64,000 nucleotides of DNA, taken from Catenuloplanes atrovinosus (GTDB taxonomy: Bacteria > Actinomycetota > Actinomycetes > Mycobacteriales > Micromonosporaceae). The translations under genes were made by a program, and so were the position numbers. Position 1 is the stretch's first letter. Each line of letters opens with the position of its first letter. The stretch lies in the NCBI RefSeq assembly GCF_031458235.1, contig NZ_JAVDYB010000001.1, forward strand, positions 3,679,001 to 3,743,000, read 5' to 3'. Shown in pieces: positions 63,164 to 64,000 of the stretch. A model generated the notes under the pieces. The model worked only from the letters and a program-made list of their open reading frames with translations. It was not told the origin of the DNA and did no database searches.

Positions 63164-64000
63164 AGCGGCTGTCGACCGGGGCGTCCGACCTCGACCTGAT
63201 CCTGGGCGGGGGCTTGGAGCCCGGGTCCGTGGTCGTGCTGTCCGGCCCGCCCGGCGCGGGCAAGACCATCCTGGCGCAGCAGATGTGCTTCGCGGGCGCG
63301 GCCGAGGGGCGCAAGGCCGTCTACTACACGGCGCTGTCGGAGCCGCACTCGAAGCTGGTGGAGCACCTGCGCGGCTTCAGCTTCTTCGCGCCCGAGCACC
63401 TCGGGCCCAGCATCCGGTACGTACACCTCGGCGACATGCTCCGGGACCGCAGCCAGGGCACGTTCGCCGCGCTGATCGACGAGGTGGTGCGCACCGCGTT
63501 CGAGGAGGAGCCGTCGCTGGTCGTCATCGACAGCATGAAGATGGTGCGTGACTTCGTCGGCGAGCACGACCTGCGGATGTCGCTCTACGACCTGACCAGC
63601 CGCGTCGCGCACAGCGGCGTGGTGCTGCTGCTGCTCGGCGAGTACACGCCGGAGGAGACGCAGACCGGCGCGGAGTTCGCCATCGCGGACGGCATCATCC
63701 AGATGTCGTACGAGTTCACCGCACCGATGGACCGCCGCGGCCTGCGCGTGCTCAAGCTGCGCGGCACCCCGCACCTGGCCGGCACGCACACCATGCACAT
63801 CACCTCGGACGGCGTCCGGGTGCACCCGCGGGTCGAGTCGCTCAAGCAGGGCGAGGTGCGCCTCCGCGGCGAGCGCGTGCGCACCGGCATCCCCGGCCTG
63901 GACGAGCTGACGGGCGGCGGCATCCCGCGCGACGACGCCACGCTGGTGCTCGGGCCCACCGGCGTCGGGAAGACCATCGGCTGCCTGCACTTCCTCGCGG
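63160..64000 (+). CDS. KaiC-like dual P-loop ATPase, partial (runs off the right edge)
   Basis: 280 residues seen. KaiC domain 1 has LSTGASDLDLILGGGLEPG, Walker A GPPGAGKT and Walker B SLVVIDSMKM. Domain 2 begins RTGIPGLDELTGGGIPRDD with Walker A GPTGVGKT just before the edge. Such bacterial KaiC homologues outside cyanobacteria are often paired with response regulators and histidine kinases in stress signalling. Start GTG overlaps the receiver gene stop. The C-terminus, possibly with a kinase domain, is missing. Confidence 0.9.
   Translation, partial: MKRLSTGASDLDLILGGGLEPGSVVVLSGPPGAGKTILAQQMCFAGAAEGRKAVYYTALSEPHSKLVEHLRGFSFFAPEHLGPSIRYVHLGDMLRDRSQGTFAALIDEVVRTAFEEEPSLVVIDSMKMVRDFVGEHDLRMSLYDLTSRVAHSGVVLLLLGEYTPEETQTGAEFAIADGIIQMSYEFTAPMDRRGLRVLKLRGTPHLAGTHTMHITSDGVRVHPRVESLKQGEVRLRGERVRTGIPGLDELTGGGIPRDDATLVLGPTGVGKTIGCLHFLA

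Overview
The window is very GC-rich, with densely packed genes, GTG starts, ATGA/GTGA stop-start overlaps and several leaderless-type starts. With its LacI/sugar-hydrolase sets, ECF41 and ECF42 sigma factors and a Trypco/trypsin/CHAT/NB-ARC conflict protein, this points to a filamentous actinobacterium, most likely Micromonosporaceae (Actinoplanes/Catenuloplanes-like). That placement is an inference from gene content and style; no rRNA or marker gene is present. No tRNA, rRNA, CRISPR array, transposase or prophage was seen.

1-14.7 kb: an edge-truncated XRE/NB-ARC regulator; an AraC regulator; a Tat-type DJ-1 protein coupled to a PepSY membrane protein; a secreted metzincin-like protease next to a LacI regulator, with matching operator sites; a HEAT protein coupled to a MerR-HEAT fusion behind a MerR-type promoter; a ferredoxin; a secreted DUF4832 protein; a two-permease remnant of a peptide ABC importer whose first permease has lost its N-terminus; two small soluble proteins; and a secreted PQQ-dependent sugar dehydrogenase behind a CebR-like box.

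14.9-19.9 kb: the most striking locus. A small Trypco1-type protein overlaps a 1539-residue protein with, in order, a trypsin-like protease, a CHAT caspase-like protease, an NB-ARC STAND NTPase and eight near-identical TPRs. It looks like a two-gene, NTP-gated proteolytic conflict or suicide system.

20-31.3 kb: a heterodimeric ABC exporter whose degenerate motifs all fall into one of its two ATP sites, with an ArsR-type regulator; a LacI/MFS pair around three identical palindromic operators; a repeat-rich non-coding block; an ECF42 sigma factor with its DGPF partner; an ECF41 sigma factor with an FAD oxidoreductase.

31.3-37.5 kb: a methyltransferase, a NarL-type two-component system and a divergent MacB/FtsX ABC transporter. 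37.5-39.6 kb is mostly non-coding and holds a hairpin-bearing tandem array plus a 96-bp element also found at 27.2 kb.

39.6-52.8 kb: carbohydrate region. A monosaccharide ABC importer (ATPase-permease-binding lipoprotein) starts with a coupled 24-codon leader ORF. It is followed by a HIT hydrolase, an LLM flavin oxidoreductase, a secreted amidase, and GH43, GH27 and GH43-CBM6 glycosidases with a LacI regulator; two glycosidase promoters share an operator.

52.8-64 kb: a 43-residue small protein, a LysR/DJ-1 divergent pair, a repeat block with two copies of a long inverted-repeat element, an aldo-keto reductase/MFS pair, small enzymes, a lower-GC gap, a lipoprotein, and a signalling set (GGDEF-EAL membrane protein, single-domain receiver, KaiC-like ATPase) that runs off the right edge.
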